A model generated the notes under the pieces. It saw only the letters and a program-made list of their open reading frames with translations. It was not told the origin of the DNA and did not search any database. Below, piece by piece: positions 9,104 to 16,294 of a stretch of DNA of 47,452 bases. Origin of the DNA: Sphingomonas sp. (GTDB taxonomy: Bacteria > Pseudomonadota > Alphaproteobacteria > Sphingomonadales > Sphingomonadaceae); the NCBI RefSeq assembly GCF_019746015.1, contig NZ_JAIESM010000013.1:1-47452 (forward strand). Direction: 5' to 3'. Both the position numbers and the translations under genes were made by a program. Numbering within the stretch: position 1 is the stretch's first letter; each line of letters begins with the position of its first letter.

Positions 9104-9187
9104 GATGTGTCTGTGATGGGCACGCTTTCCTCCCTAGGCTTGTTGAAGCCAGACTGGGCCGCTCAATTTGGGCGGTCCTTCTTTTTG
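9104..9187 (+). ncRNA. Candidate small RNA with CU-rich anti-Shine-Dalgarno stretch and own terminator
   Basis: The 176-nt gap before queC contains a compact series of three hairpins. Hairpin 1 is GTGTC/GGCAC (9107-9111 and 9119-9123). A single-stranded stretch follows with TTTCCTCCC (9126-9134), complementary to ribosome-binding sites. Hairpin 2 is the perfect GGCTT-GTTG-AAGCC (9137-9150). Hairpin 3 is a 9-bp stem GGGCCGCTC/GGGCGGTCC (9156-9164 and 9170-9178) followed by TTCTTTTTG, a textbook Rho-independent terminator. A TATGAA at 9095-9100 could be the -10 box. The overall shape resembles alphaproteobacterial trans-acting sRNAs with exposed CCUCC motifs. An alternative reading is a terminating leader (attenuator) of queC. 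Confidence 0.5.
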
Positions 9188-9248
9188 TGGGGCGCTTTTT
9201 GCCCGGCCAGCCTTGCTGGCGGCCGGCTTCGCGCCTAGCTCGGCGGCC

Positions 9249-9932
9249 ATGGACGATCGGTTGGCGGTGGTGCTCGTCTCGGGCGGGCTCGATTCGATGG
9301 TGGCGGCGGCGTGCGCGCGCGAGGCGGGGTTCGGCCTGCTCGCGCTGTCGGTGGATTATAACCAGCGCCACCGGGTCGAGCTGAACGCTGCGCGCGCGAT
9401 TGCGCAAAGCCTGGGCGCGGTGCGGCACATCGTGCTGCCGCTCGATCTGTCGGCCTTTGGCGGCTCGGCACTGACCGCTGACATCGCGGTGCCCAAGACC
9501 GGGCTGACCGACGATATTCCGGTCACCTATGTGCCGGCGCGCAACACGATTTTCCTGAGCCTCGCGCTCGGCTGGGCGGAAGCGGCGGGCGCGCGCGACC
9601 TGTTCATCGGGGTGAATGCGCTCGATTATTCGGGCTATCCCGATTGCCGGCCCGATTTCATCGCCGCGTTCGAGGCGACGGCCGCGCTCGCCACCAAGGC
9701 GGGGGCGGGGGGTGAGCGTTTCCGCATCCATGCGCCGCTGCAGCACATGACCAAGGCCGATATCGCGCGCGAGGCGGCCCGGCTGGGGCTGGACGCGGGG
9801 CTCAGCTGGTCCTGCTATGACCCTGCGCCCGATGGCCGCCATTGCGGGCTGTGCGACAGCTGTCGCTTGCGCCAGCGCGGCTTTGCCGAGGCAGGGCTGG
9901 TCGATCCCACACACTATGCCGCGCGCCCATGA
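9249..9932 (+). CDS. queC: 7-cyano-7-deazaguanine synthase
   Basis: ATP-dependent enzyme converting 7-carboxy-7-deazaguanine and ammonia to preQ0 in queuosine biosynthesis, 227 residues. The PP-loop ATP motif is SGGLDS (residues 11-16). The C-terminal zinc site is intact: Cys189, Cys199, Cys202 and Cys205 in the segment CYDPAPDGRHCGLCDSC. PARNTIFLSLALG and GVNALDYSGYPDCRP are also characteristic. The ATG at 9249 is used; an upstream GTG/TTG extension would run into the terminator hairpin. The stop overlaps the queE ATG (ATGA), so the two are translationally coupled. Confidence 0.95.
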   Translation: MDDRLAVVLVSGGLDSMVAAACAREAGFGLLALSVDYNQRHRVELNAARAIAQSLGAVRHIVLPLDLSAFGGSALTADIAVPKTGLTDDIPVTYVPARNTIFLSLALGWAEAAGARDLFIGVNALDYSGYPDCRPDFIAAFEATAALATKAGAGGERFRIHAPLQHMTKADIAREAARLGLDAGLSWSCYDPAPDGRHCGLCDSCRLRQRGFAEAGLVDPTHYAARP

Positions 9933-10561
9933 GCTATGCCGTCAAGGAAATGTTCCTGACGCTGCAGGGCGAGGGAGCACAGGCCGGGCGCCGCGCGGTG
10001 TTCATCCGCTTTGCCGGGTGCAATTTATGGTCGGGGCGCGAGGCGGACCGGGCGAGTGCGGTGTGCCGCTTTTGCGACACCGATTTCGTCGGCACCGACG
10101 GCGCGGGCGGGGGGCGTTTTGTCACTGCGGAGGCACTGGCGCTGGCGGCGCGCGGACATTGGGGCGCGGATGGTGCCGGCGCCTATGCCGTGCTGACCGG
10201 CGGCGAGCCGATGCTGCAGGTGGACGATGCGCTGGTCGATGCGTTGCACGCTGCCGGCTTCACCATTGCCATCGAAACCAACGGCACCTTGCCGGTCCAC
10301 CCCGGTATCGACTGGGTGTGCGTCAGCCCCAAGGCGGGGAGCAACGTCGTCCAGCAGCGCGGCGACGAACTGAAGCTGGTCTGGCCGCAACCGGGCACCG
10401 ATCTCGCCGCGATCGAGCAATGGGATTTCCGCCATTGGCTGATCCAGCCGATGGACAGCGCCTCTGCCGAGGCGAATACCCGCGCGGCGATCGATTTCGT
10501 GCTGGCGCGGCCGCGCTGGCGGCTGTCGTTACAGACTCACAAGCTGCTTGGGCTGCGCTAG
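9929..10561 (+). CDS. queE: 7-carboxy-7-deazaguanine synthase (radical SAM)
   Basis: Radical-SAM enzyme that makes 7-carboxy-7-deazaguanine from 6-carboxytetrahydropterin, the step before QueC. It has 210 residues. The [4Fe-4S] cysteines are Cys31, Cys46 and Cys49, giving CX14CX2C, the variant with an inserted loop known from QueE of some proteobacteria rather than the standard CX3CX2C. LTGGEPMLQ is the SAM-binding GGE motif. It overlaps queC by 4 nt. Its last 33 nt overlap the 3' end of the convergent gene on the other strand. queD and queF are not in the window. Confidence 0.94.
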   Translation: MSYAVKEMFLTLQGEGAQAGRRAVFIRFAGCNLWSGREADRASAVCRFCDTDFVGTDGAGGGRFVTAEALALAARGHWGADGAGAYAVLTGGEPMLQVDDALVDALHAAGFTIAIETNGTLPVHPGIDWVCVSPKAGSNVVQQRGDELKLVWPQPGTDLAAIEQWDFRHWLIQPMDSASAEANTRAAIDFVLARPRWRLSLQTHKLLGLR

Positions 10562-11242
10562 GCCGCTGGCATATTGTTCCCAGCGCACCGGGCCGCAGGC
10601 ACGCACCTGATAGTCGCCCCGGCTCCAGCAGGCATCGTCGAGCCGCGGCATGCGATAGTTGAACGCCATGCCCAGCCGGCCGGGGAAATATTGCTCGCCG
10701 GCCGGGCGCAGCGCGCTTTTCAGCTCGCGCATGCGGTTCTGCGCCAGCAGGTGCAGCCCACCGCGCTTGGTGAATAGCGCGTCATGGCCGACATCTGACG
10801 CGGTCAGACAGAAGATATACTGCGCAGACACTGTCGAAAAGGCGGAGTAGATTTTGGTGCCATATTCATCGAGCGCGCGCTGGCCGGCGATCTTTGTCTT
10901 CTTCATCCTGGTGAAATAGCTGTTGAGTGTGGTAAGCGACTGTTTCAACTCCTCCTGATGATCGGTCAGGAACGCGTTATAGGTTGGCACACTGAGCAGC
11001 ATCGGCTGGAACTGGCACTGCAGCGCGGAAACGTTGAGCGCAACGCGCAGCGACCAGACCATGGCGGCGCGGATTTCGGCTTGGGTCGCACCGGGCAGCG
11101 CGGGCTGCAGCATGCCGGGCTCGTCGCCGCGCACCGGCGCGCCGCGCAGATCGGGGTTCTTGAAGAAAAACTGCGCGCCGGCCGGGCTGGCCGACATCAG
11201 TGCCGCCGTCGCGAGAGCGGAGAAACCCAAGGAAATCTTCAT
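10529..11242 (-). CDS. Secreted protein of unknown function
   Basis: Protein of 237 residues. It starts with a clear signal peptide (MKISLGFSALATAALMSASPAGA, read as Lys2 followed by a hydrophobic run and an AGA cleavage site). The mature chain is alpha-helical in character, with RAAMVWSLRVALNVSALQC near residue 60 and a long central segment (KQSLTTLNSYFTRMKKTKIA). Four cysteines are present, at LQCQF, IFCLT, DACW and RACG. I recognise no domain; it looks like a conserved sphingomonad periplasmic protein. Its 3' end overlaps queE by 33 nt, tail to tail. The 198-nt region upstream holds its promoter and the terminator of the next gene. Confidence 0.75.
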   Translation of the reverse strand: MKISLGFSALATAALMSASPAGAQFFFKNPDLRGAPVRGDEPGMLQPALPGATQAEIRAAMVWSLRVALNVSALQCQFQPMLLSVPTYNAFLTDHQEELKQSLTTLNSYFTRMKKTKIAGQRALDEYGTKIYSAFSTVSAQYIFCLTASDVGHDALFTKRGGLHLLAQNRMRELKSALRPAGEQYFPGRLGMAFNYRMPRLDDACWSRGDYQVRACGPVRWEQYASGLAQPKQLVSL

Positions 11243-11380
11243 CGTGCCGTGCCCCGATCATGCAAGTCTTGGCGCATCTTCTTGCCCAGTGTGCGCAGTG
11301 GCGCAAGAGGGCAGCCGGGCCGGCCTGATCAACTGGCCGGGCGCCCGCCTCGCCCCGGCCCGCAGCCGCACACAGCAAAA

Positions 11381-11407
11381 GGGCCGCCCGGATGATCCGG
11401 ACGGCCC
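11381..11407 (-). terminator. Rho-independent terminator of the small lipoprotein gene
   Basis: Near-perfect inverted repeat GGGCCGcCCGGAT / ATCCGGaCGGCCC with a 1-nt loop (11381-11407). On the minus strand it is followed by TTTTGCTG. It lies 34 nt beyond the stop of the minus-strand gene at 11441. The rest of the 11243-11440 gap shows no further element I can support. Confidence 0.75.
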
Positions 11408-11440
11408 CCTGCAGATCGCAGAAGCGATGCGAAAAGAAGC

Positions 11441-11719
11441 TTACTTCTTCTCGGTGGCCATCGCGTCGTTGGCGGTCGCCATGGCGTCGTTCGCCATTGC
11501 GCCACCAGCGGCCATCGCGTCGTTGGCCATCGCGCCAGTGGCGTTCATGGCGCCGTCGGTCGCCATCATGGCGTCGTTCGACATCATTTCGCCGGTGTTT
11601 TCGGCAGTCGCCATCGCGTCGTTGGCGGTGGTTTCAGCAGGCTTGTTGCAAGCCGAGACGATGAGCGCGGCGCCGGCGATCATCGAACCCGTCACAACCT
11701 TTGCAATGAGTGCACGCAT
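11441..11719 (-). CDS. Small lipoprotein with NDAMA repeats
   Basis: Lipoprotein of 92 residues, function unknown. The signal peptide MRALIAKVVTGSMIAGAALI is followed by the lipobox VSAC, so Cys24 is the likely lipidated residue. The mature part is low-complexity, built from five NDAM units and several GAMA/ATA units rich in Ala, Met, Asn and Asp, ending ATEKK. The repeat is visible at DNA level as recurring gccatcgcgtcgttgg-like units. The start is the ATG at 11719 with GGGAG 7 nt upstream; an in-frame extension has no signal. It has its own strong terminator. Confidence 0.7.
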   Translation of the reverse strand: MRALIAKVVTGSMIAGAALIVSACNKPAETTANDAMATAENTGEMMSNDAMMATDGAMNATGAMANDAMAAGGAMANDAMATANDAMATEKK

Positions 11720-11809
11720 TTGTAGCTCCCTAGATAGTGGATTTGGTCTTGGCTTTCCCGGCCTTAATCCCCAAATCGACGTGGACATTAGACGCAAGTT
11801 CGGCCAGCC

Positions 11810-12466
11810 TCAAGCCTCGATTTTGCCTGTGATAGGCAAACTATCGACGAAATCGCGCATCGTTCGTTCAAGCGCTTGATCAATAACGGAAAAATCTGTT
11901 TCGATGCCGAGCTGTTCCAGGCTCGTCACGGGGTAGTCGGGCAATCCGCACGGCACGATGCCGCCAAAATGCGACAGATCGGGCGCCACGTTCAGCGAAA
12001 ATCCGTGCAGCGTGACCCAGCGCCGCACCCGCACGCCGATGGCCCCGATCTTGGCTTCCGCGCCGCCCTGCCGCGTCCAGATGCCGACGCGGCCATCGAC
12101 GCGGTACGCCGCCACGCCCAGCTCGGCGAGCGCGTCGATCAGCCATTTTTCCAACCGGTGAACATAGCATCGCACATCGCGGCCGCGCAGTGCCAGATTG
12201 AGCATCACATAGCCGATCCGCTGACCCGGGCCGTGATAGGTATAGCGGCCGCCGCGCCCGCTGGGGTGCACCGGAAAGCGCGCGTCGAGCAGTTCGGCCG
12301 GGTCGGCGCTGGTGCCGGCGGTATAGATGCTGGGATGCTCCAGCAGCCAGATCAGCTCGTCGGCGCCCGCTTGCGCAATCGCGGCGGCGCGCGCCTCCAT
12401 CACGTCCACCGCCAGCGGATAGGGGACGAGGCCCGGCGAAACCTGCCATTCGATCGGCATCTGCAT
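11810..12466 (-). CDS. lipB: Octanoyl-ACP:protein N-octanoyltransferase
   Basis: Transfers the octanoyl group from acyl carrier protein to lipoyl domains, the first step of lipoate synthesis; cytoplasmic. It has 218 residues. Motifs: [20 protein letters not shown] around residues 72-91, the catalytic Lys139 in [10 protein letters not shown], and the nucleophile Cys173 in [15 protein letters not shown]. The start is ATG 12466; a second Met two codons later is possible. It is divergent from the membrane protein at 12583. Confidence 0.94.
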   Translation of the reverse strand: MQMPIEWQVSPGLVPYPLAVDVMEARAAAIAQAGADELIWLLEHPSIYTAGTSADPAELLDARFPVHPSGRGGRYTYHGPGQRIGYVMLNLALRGRDVRCYVHRLEKWLIDALAELGVAAYRVDGRVGIWTRQGGAEAKIGAIGVRVRRWVTLHGFSLNVAPDLSHFGGIVPCGLPDYPVTSLEQLGIETDFSVIDQALERTMRDFVDSLPITGKIEA

Positions 12467-12521
12467 GGCGCCCCCATGCGCCGCGCGGCCGCCCGGTGCA
12501 AGCCATTGCGGCGAATCGCAT

Positions 12522-12537
12522 TTGGCAAGCGCGCCAA
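12522..12537. promoter_or_regulatory. Inverted repeat TTGGC-N6-GCCAA in a divergent promoter region
   Basis: The 116-nt gap between lipB and the membrane-protein pair holds TTGGC AAGCGC GCCAA. A repeat of the same half-sites with a 5-nt spacer lies upstream of petA (15548-15562). This may be an operator for a shared regulator, or chance; no regulator can be named. Confidence 0.3.
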
Positions 12538-12582
12538 GGCCGGATAAGCGGGCGTGGCAGCTTATTGCGGGGGAGTTTGGCG

Positions 12583-13434
12583 TTGGCGCAGATCGACTTC
12601 GGCACCGTCTGGGACCGGACCAGCGACTATTTTGCCGAGCATCGCGGCCGGGTGTTGACGGTGGCCGTGCTGACCATGTTGCTGCCCGATCTCGCCCAGC
12701 GAGCGCTGCGCGGGCTGACCGTGGCGGCGGAAGGCGGCGCAACGGGCATCGGCGTGGCGGTGGTCCAGCTCGTGCTGGCGGGCGTGATCATGTGGGGGCA
12801 GCTGGTGCTGATGGCGGGCGCGGTCGACCCGGCCCGCTCGCTTCCCCAGGCACAGGCGCGCGCGACAGCCGCGTTGCCGGCGATGCTGGGCTGGGTGCTG
12901 GCGCTGATCGGGCTGCTGCTGCTCGCGGTGACGCCGGTCATCGCGCTGCTGCTTTACGCCGGGGTCGATCTGAACACGCTGGCGCAGGGCGGCCCGGTGG
13001 CCAGCGTCAGCCTGGGCAGGGCAATGCGGGGCTATGGCTGGCCGCTGCTCATCTATTCGGTATTCTGGTTGGCGCTGGGGCTGTGGCTTGCGGCGCGGCT
13101 GGCGATGCTTTCGGCCGTTGTGCTGGAAGAGCGCGCCGGGTGGCAGGTGCCGGCCCGGTCCTTCGCGCTCAGCCGGGGAATCGTGCTGGGCCTGATCGGC
13201 GTGCTGCTGCTTTATGCCGTGGTCACCTTCATTGCATCGCTTGCGGTGACGACGGTGCTGGGCGCGGTGTTCGCCATCGTCTTGCCGGGCGGCGGCGCGT
13301 TCAGCCCGTCGGCGGTGCTGACGGCGCTGGCCAGCAGCGCGGTGTCGACGGTCTTTTCGGTGCTGGCGGTGCTCTACACGGCCAAGCTCTACAATGCGGT
13401 CACCGCCCGCAGCACCTTGACGCTGGGCGCATGA
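12583..13434 (+). CDS. Multi-pass membrane protein, YciC/GPDP-membrane-domain-like (first of a pair)
   Basis: Integral membrane protein of 283 residues with about six hydrophobic helices. It has [21 protein letters not shown] at the N-terminus, then LTVAVLTML and later the [31 protein letters not shown] motif. That last pattern (R-L-x-x, acidic turn, RSF-x-L-S/T-R-G) recurs in families related to the glycerophosphodiesterase membrane domain and YciC. The start is TTG 12583, chosen because GGGGGAG lies 7 nt before it and the other in-frame ATG would add a polar tail. Its last codon overlaps the next ATG (ATGA). Function unknown. Confidence 0.7.
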   Translation: MAQIDFGTVWDRTSDYFAEHRGRVLTVAVLTMLLPDLAQRALRGLTVAAEGGATGIGVAVVQLVLAGVIMWGQLVLMAGAVDPARSLPQAQARATAALPAMLGWVLALIGLLLLAVTPVIALLLYAGVDLNTLAQGGPVASVSLGRAMRGYGWPLLIYSVFWLALGLWLAARLAMLSAVVLEERAGWQVPARSFALSRGIVLGLIGVLLLYAVVTFIASLAVTTVLGAVFAIVLPGGGAFSPSAVLTALASSAVSTVFSVLAVLYTAKLYNAVTARSTLTLGA

Positions 13435-14171
13435 GACTCGACCTGTCGGCGGCCGCCGCCGAAGCCTGGGCGATGTGGCGCGCCGACCGCGCCATTCTGT
13501 TGCCGCTTGCCGGGCTGCTGCTGTTCGTGCCCAGCCTGGCGATGATCCTGTTCCTGCCCGATGTGCCGGCCCGCCCGCCGACCGGCGCGGGCGTTGACGA
13601 GATGCGCGCCTTCAATGCCGCGATCATCGCCTGGTTCCGGGGCAATGTGCTGCTGCTGGCGCCAGTGCTGCTGGTGTCATCCTTCGGGCAGTTCGCGGTG
13701 CTGGGCTTTTATCTCGGGCGTCACGACGGCACGCTGGCGCAGGCACTGGTGCGCGCGCTCGCCCTGCTGCCGCGCTATCTGCTGGCGATGGTGGTGAGCG
13801 GGGGGATGGTCTTCGGCGGGCTGCTGCTGTTCATTCTGCCCGGTTTCTATCTGGCCGGCCGCACGCTGATGGTGGGGGCGGTGATCGCGGCCGAGCCGCT
13901 GCCGGCGCTGCGCGGGGTGGAGCGGTCCTTCACCATCACGCGGCGCCAAGGCTTCACGCTGGCGGGGGTGTGGCTGCTGGCGGTGGCGGCGGCGCAGCTG
14001 CTGGGTCAGCCGATGCTGCTCGCCGAGCAGGCCCTGCGCGCTGGCGGTGCGGCCAACCCGGTCGCCATCGTGGCGCTCAACCTGCTGGCGGCGGCGGTTT
14101 CCGCCGGGGTGGCGCTGGCGTTCACGCTCTATCAGGTTGCGCTCTACCGCCAGCTCGCCGCCGCCCGCTGA
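13431..14171 (+). CDS. Multi-pass membrane protein (second of the pair)
   Basis: Membrane protein of 246 residues, related in plan to the gene before it. The first helix is AILLPLAGLLLFVPSLAMIL, followed by a short periplasmic or cytoplasmic loop (PARPPTGAGVDEMR) and further helices. The motif LPGFYLAGRTLMVGAVIAAE then PALRGVERSFTITRRQG is the same R-x-x-x / RSF-x-x-T-R pattern. Tandem, coupled paralogues suggest that they form a heteromeric membrane complex, which is inference. The stop lies 4 nt from the stop of the convergent hemF. Confidence 0.7.
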   Translation: MRLDLSAAAAEAWAMWRADRAILLPLAGLLLFVPSLAMILFLPDVPARPPTGAGVDEMRAFNAAIIAWFRGNVLLLAPVLLVSSFGQFAVLGFYLGRHDGTLAQALVRALALLPRYLLAMVVSGGMVFGGLLLFILPGFYLAGRTLMVGAVIAAEPLPALRGVERSFTITRRQGFTLAGVWLLAVAAAQLLGQPMLLAEQALRAGGAANPVAIVALNLLAAAVSAGVALAFTLYQVALYRQLAAAR

Positions 14172-14175
14172 CCGC

Positions 14176-15030
14176 TCAAGACCAGGTTGCGCGCGGGGGC
14201 AGGCTCATCAGGATCGCGTCGATATTGCCGCCGGTCTTCAGCCCGAACAGCGTGCCCCGGTCATAGACCAGGTTGAATTCGGCATAGCGCCCGCGCCATT
14301 CCAGCATGCGCGCCTCGTCCTCGGCGGTGAAGCCGGCGTTCATCCGCCGCCGCACGATGCGCGGAAATGCTTCCAGAAAGGCGCGGCCCACCGCCTGGGT
14401 GAAGGCGAAATTGGCGTCGAAATCGCCCTCCAGATGATCATAGAAAATACCACCCACACCGCGATGCACGCCGCGATGGGGGATGAAGAAATAATCATCG
14501 GCCCAGCGCTTGAACCGGTCATAATGGCCGGGGTCGTGCGCGTCGCAGGCGCGCTTCAGCGTGGCATGGAAATCGGCAGTGTCGTCGTCGATCGGGTTCG
14601 GCGGGTTCAGGTCGGCACCGCCGCCGAACCAGCGCTTCGTCGTCACCAGAAACCGCGTGTTCATGTGCACCGCCGGCACCAGCGGGTTGGCCATGTGCGC
14701 GACCAGGCTGATGCCGGTGGCAAAGAAGCTGGGGTCTTCGCCGGCGCCGTGGATGGTCTTGGCGAAATTCCCTTCGAACGTGCCGCCAACGGTAGAGACG
14801 TTGACGCCGACCTTTTCGAACACGCGGCCCTTCATCACCCCGCGCACGCCGCCGCCGCCGGGCGCGCCGCTGGGGTCGGTGCGGTCCCACGGCGTATAAT
14901 CGAAGCGCGCGTCGGAGCCGGCCTCGCGCTCGATCGCTTCGAACTCGGCGCAGATCAGGTCGCGCAGATGCTCGAACCAGGTGCGCGCCGCGCTTTGCTG
15001 ATCGTCGAGCTGCATCATCGCTTGCATCAT
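14176..15030 (-). CDS. hemF: Oxygen-dependent coproporphyrinogen III oxidase
   Basis: Oxidatively decarboxylates coproporphyrinogen III to protoporphyrinogen IX using O2, in haem synthesis. It has 284 residues, the normal size. Characteristic stretches are FEKVGVNVSTVGGTF, the substrate-binding MNTRFLVTTKRWFGGGADLNP, YFFIPHRGVHRGVGGIFYDH and the C-terminal FNLVYDRGTLFGLKTGGN. The ATG overlaps the trmL stop (ATGA), so the two are probably co-translated. The oxygen dependence fits an aerobic organism with a bc1 complex encoded next door. Confidence 0.96.
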   Translation of the reverse strand: MMQAMMQLDDQQSAARTWFEHLRDLICAEFEAIEREAGSDARFDYTPWDRTDPSGAPGGGGVRGVMKGRVFEKVGVNVSTVGGTFEGNFAKTIHGAGEDPSFFATGISLVAHMANPLVPAVHMNTRFLVTTKRWFGGGADLNPPNPIDDDTADFHATLKRACDAHDPGHYDRFKRWADDYFFIPHRGVHRGVGGIFYDHLEGDFDANFAFTQAVGRAFLEAFPRIVRRRMNAGFTAEDEARMLEWRGRYAEFNLVYDRGTLFGLKTGGNIDAILMSLPPRATWS

Positions 15031-15494
15031 CCCCCCTTGGGCCAGCCATTGGTCTGCCGCAGCGCCTCGCTCAGCACCAGCGCGGCGGCGACCGCAACGT
15101 TCAACGAACGGCTGCCCGGCACAAGCGGAATCCGCACCACCAGATCGGCCGCACCGACAATCGCCGGTGGCAGCCCGCGTGATTCGGCGCCCAGCAACAG
15201 CGTGTCGCCGGGCTGGAAATCGGCGTCGCCCAGCGCCACCGCGCCCGCCGTTTCCACCGCCACCAGCCGGCCGGTGCGCGCGGTGGCAAAGGCGGTCCAG
15301 TCGATGTGGCGCACCACCACCGCGCGCGCGGCATAGTCCAGCCCGGCGCGCACCAATTGCCTGTCCGACAAGGGAAAACCCATCGGCTCGATCAGGTCCA
15401 GCGGCACGCCAAGGCAGGCCGACAGGCGCATCAGCGTGCCGACATTGCCGGCAATGTCCGGCTCCAGCAGCGCCAGGCGGATGGGGGCAGTCAT
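15027..15494 (-). CDS. trmL: tRNA (cytidine(34)-2'-O)-methyltransferase (SPOUT family)
   Basis: Methylates the 2'-O of the wobble nucleotide of certain leucine tRNAs using S-adenosylmethionine. A compact SPOUT domain of 155 residues without extra N- or C-terminal domains. Motifs: ALLEPDIAGNVGTLMRLSA, the knot motif LLLGAESRGLPPAIV and the terminal PLVPGSRSLNVAVAAALVL. It is first gene of the trmL-hemF pair, divergent from petA across a 201-nt region containing operator-like palindromes. Confidence 0.93.
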   Translation of the reverse strand: MTAPIRLALLEPDIAGNVGTLMRLSACLGVPLDLIEPMGFPLSDRQLVRAGLDYAARAVVVRHIDWTAFATARTGRLVAVETAGAVALGDADFQPGDTLLLGAESRGLPPAIVGAADLVVRIPLVPGSRSLNVAVAAALVLSEALRQTNGWPKGG

Positions 15495-15538
15495 GCCGGC
15501 GGCATAGCCCGGTGGCGCCTATGCTGGAAAGCTATGCA

Positions 15539-15562
15539 GAATTGCCCTTGGCAATTCGCCAA
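15539..15562. promoter_or_regulatory. Two overlapping palindromes in the trmL/petA divergent region
   Basis: GAATTGCC-CTT-GGCAATTC (15539-15557) is a perfect 8-bp inverted repeat. Its right half takes part in a second palindrome, TTGGC-AATTC-GCCAA (15548-15562). The overlap would let two dimers, or two states of one regulator, compete. It lies 134 nt before the petA start and 45 nt from the trmL start. No -35/-10 pair could be assigned with confidence in the rest of the gap. Confidence 0.45.
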
Positions 15563-15695
15563 TCTTATCGCTATCAGGCGGCCAGCCAGCGATCTTAGTC
15601 GCTGACTCAATGCCATCGACGGGCAGCCGCTGACTGAAGCGAGCGCCATGCGACGGCAACCATCATTTTCGGCTTCGTTCGATAAGGGCAAGTGC

Positions 15696-16280
15696 ATGGC
15701 AAGCGTTGATACCGCGTACCAACCTGGCGAGGGCCAAGGCGACCACGCCGAGGCTGAGGACGGTTACCGCCGCCGCGATTTTCTGAGCATCGCGGCCGTC
15801 TCGTTCGGCGGCGTGGGGGCAGCGGGTGTGCTGGTGCCGCTCGTCGCGCAGATGGCGCCGTCGGCCGACGTGCTCGCCCAGTCGACCACCGAGCTTGACC
15901 TGAGCGCGATCCAGCCGGGCCAGGCGGTCAAGGCGTCGTTCCGCAAGCAGCCGCTGTTCGTGCGCAACCTGACGCCCAGCGAAATCGCCGATGCCGACAA
16001 GGTGGCCGTGTCCACCCTGCGCGATCCGCAGACGCTGGAGCAGCGCACGCGCGAAGGCCACAAGAACTGGCTGATCACGCTGGGCGTGTGCACCCATCTG
16101 GGCTGTGTGCCGCTGGGCGCGGGCGAGGGCGAAAGCCGCGGCGAATTCGGCGGCTATTTCTGCCCCTGCCACGGTTCGGCCTATGATACTGCCGGCCGCA
16201 TCCGCAAAGGCCCGGCGCCCAAGAATCTTGAGGTGCCGCCCTACAAGTTCACATCGCCGACCACTGTTCTGGTCGGTTGA
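15696..16280 (+). CDS. petA: Ubiquinol-cytochrome c reductase Rieske iron-sulfur subunit
   Basis: Iron-sulfur subunit of respiratory complex III; it passes electrons from ubiquinol to cytochrome c1. It has 194 residues. The twin-arginine region [10 protein letters not shown] (residues 25-34) precedes a membrane anchor that stays uncleaved. The [2Fe-2S] boxes are CTHLGC (Cys132, His134, Cys137) and CPCHGS (Cys156, Cys158, His159). The start at 15696 is chosen for the AAGGG 7 nt upstream; an in-frame ATG at 15648 has no such site. First gene of petABC. Confidence 0.96.
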   Translation: MASVDTAYQPGEGQGDHAEAEDGYRRRDFLSIAAVSFGGVGAAGVLVPLVAQMAPSADVLAQSTTELDLSAIQPGQAVKASFRKQPLFVRNLTPSEIADADKVAVSTLRDPQTLEQRTREGHKNWLITLGVCTHLGCVPLGAGEGESRGEFGGYFCPCHGSAYDTAGRIRKGPAPKNLEVPPYKFTSPTTVLVG

Positions 16281-16294
16281 GGGAGTAGAGCAAG

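Noticed and set aside
9116..9238. Possible 40-residue peptide starting MGTLSSLGLL
   Set aside because: It would run through the hairpins and the U-tract of a clear terminator, and there is no well-spaced Shine-Dalgarno. A structured RNA explains the stretch better.
9073..9248. preQ1 riboswitch upstream of queC
   Set aside because: The typical short preQ1 hairpin with A-rich tail is not visible; the structure has three ordinary hairpins and a CU-rich linker. Not excluded for an unknown class.
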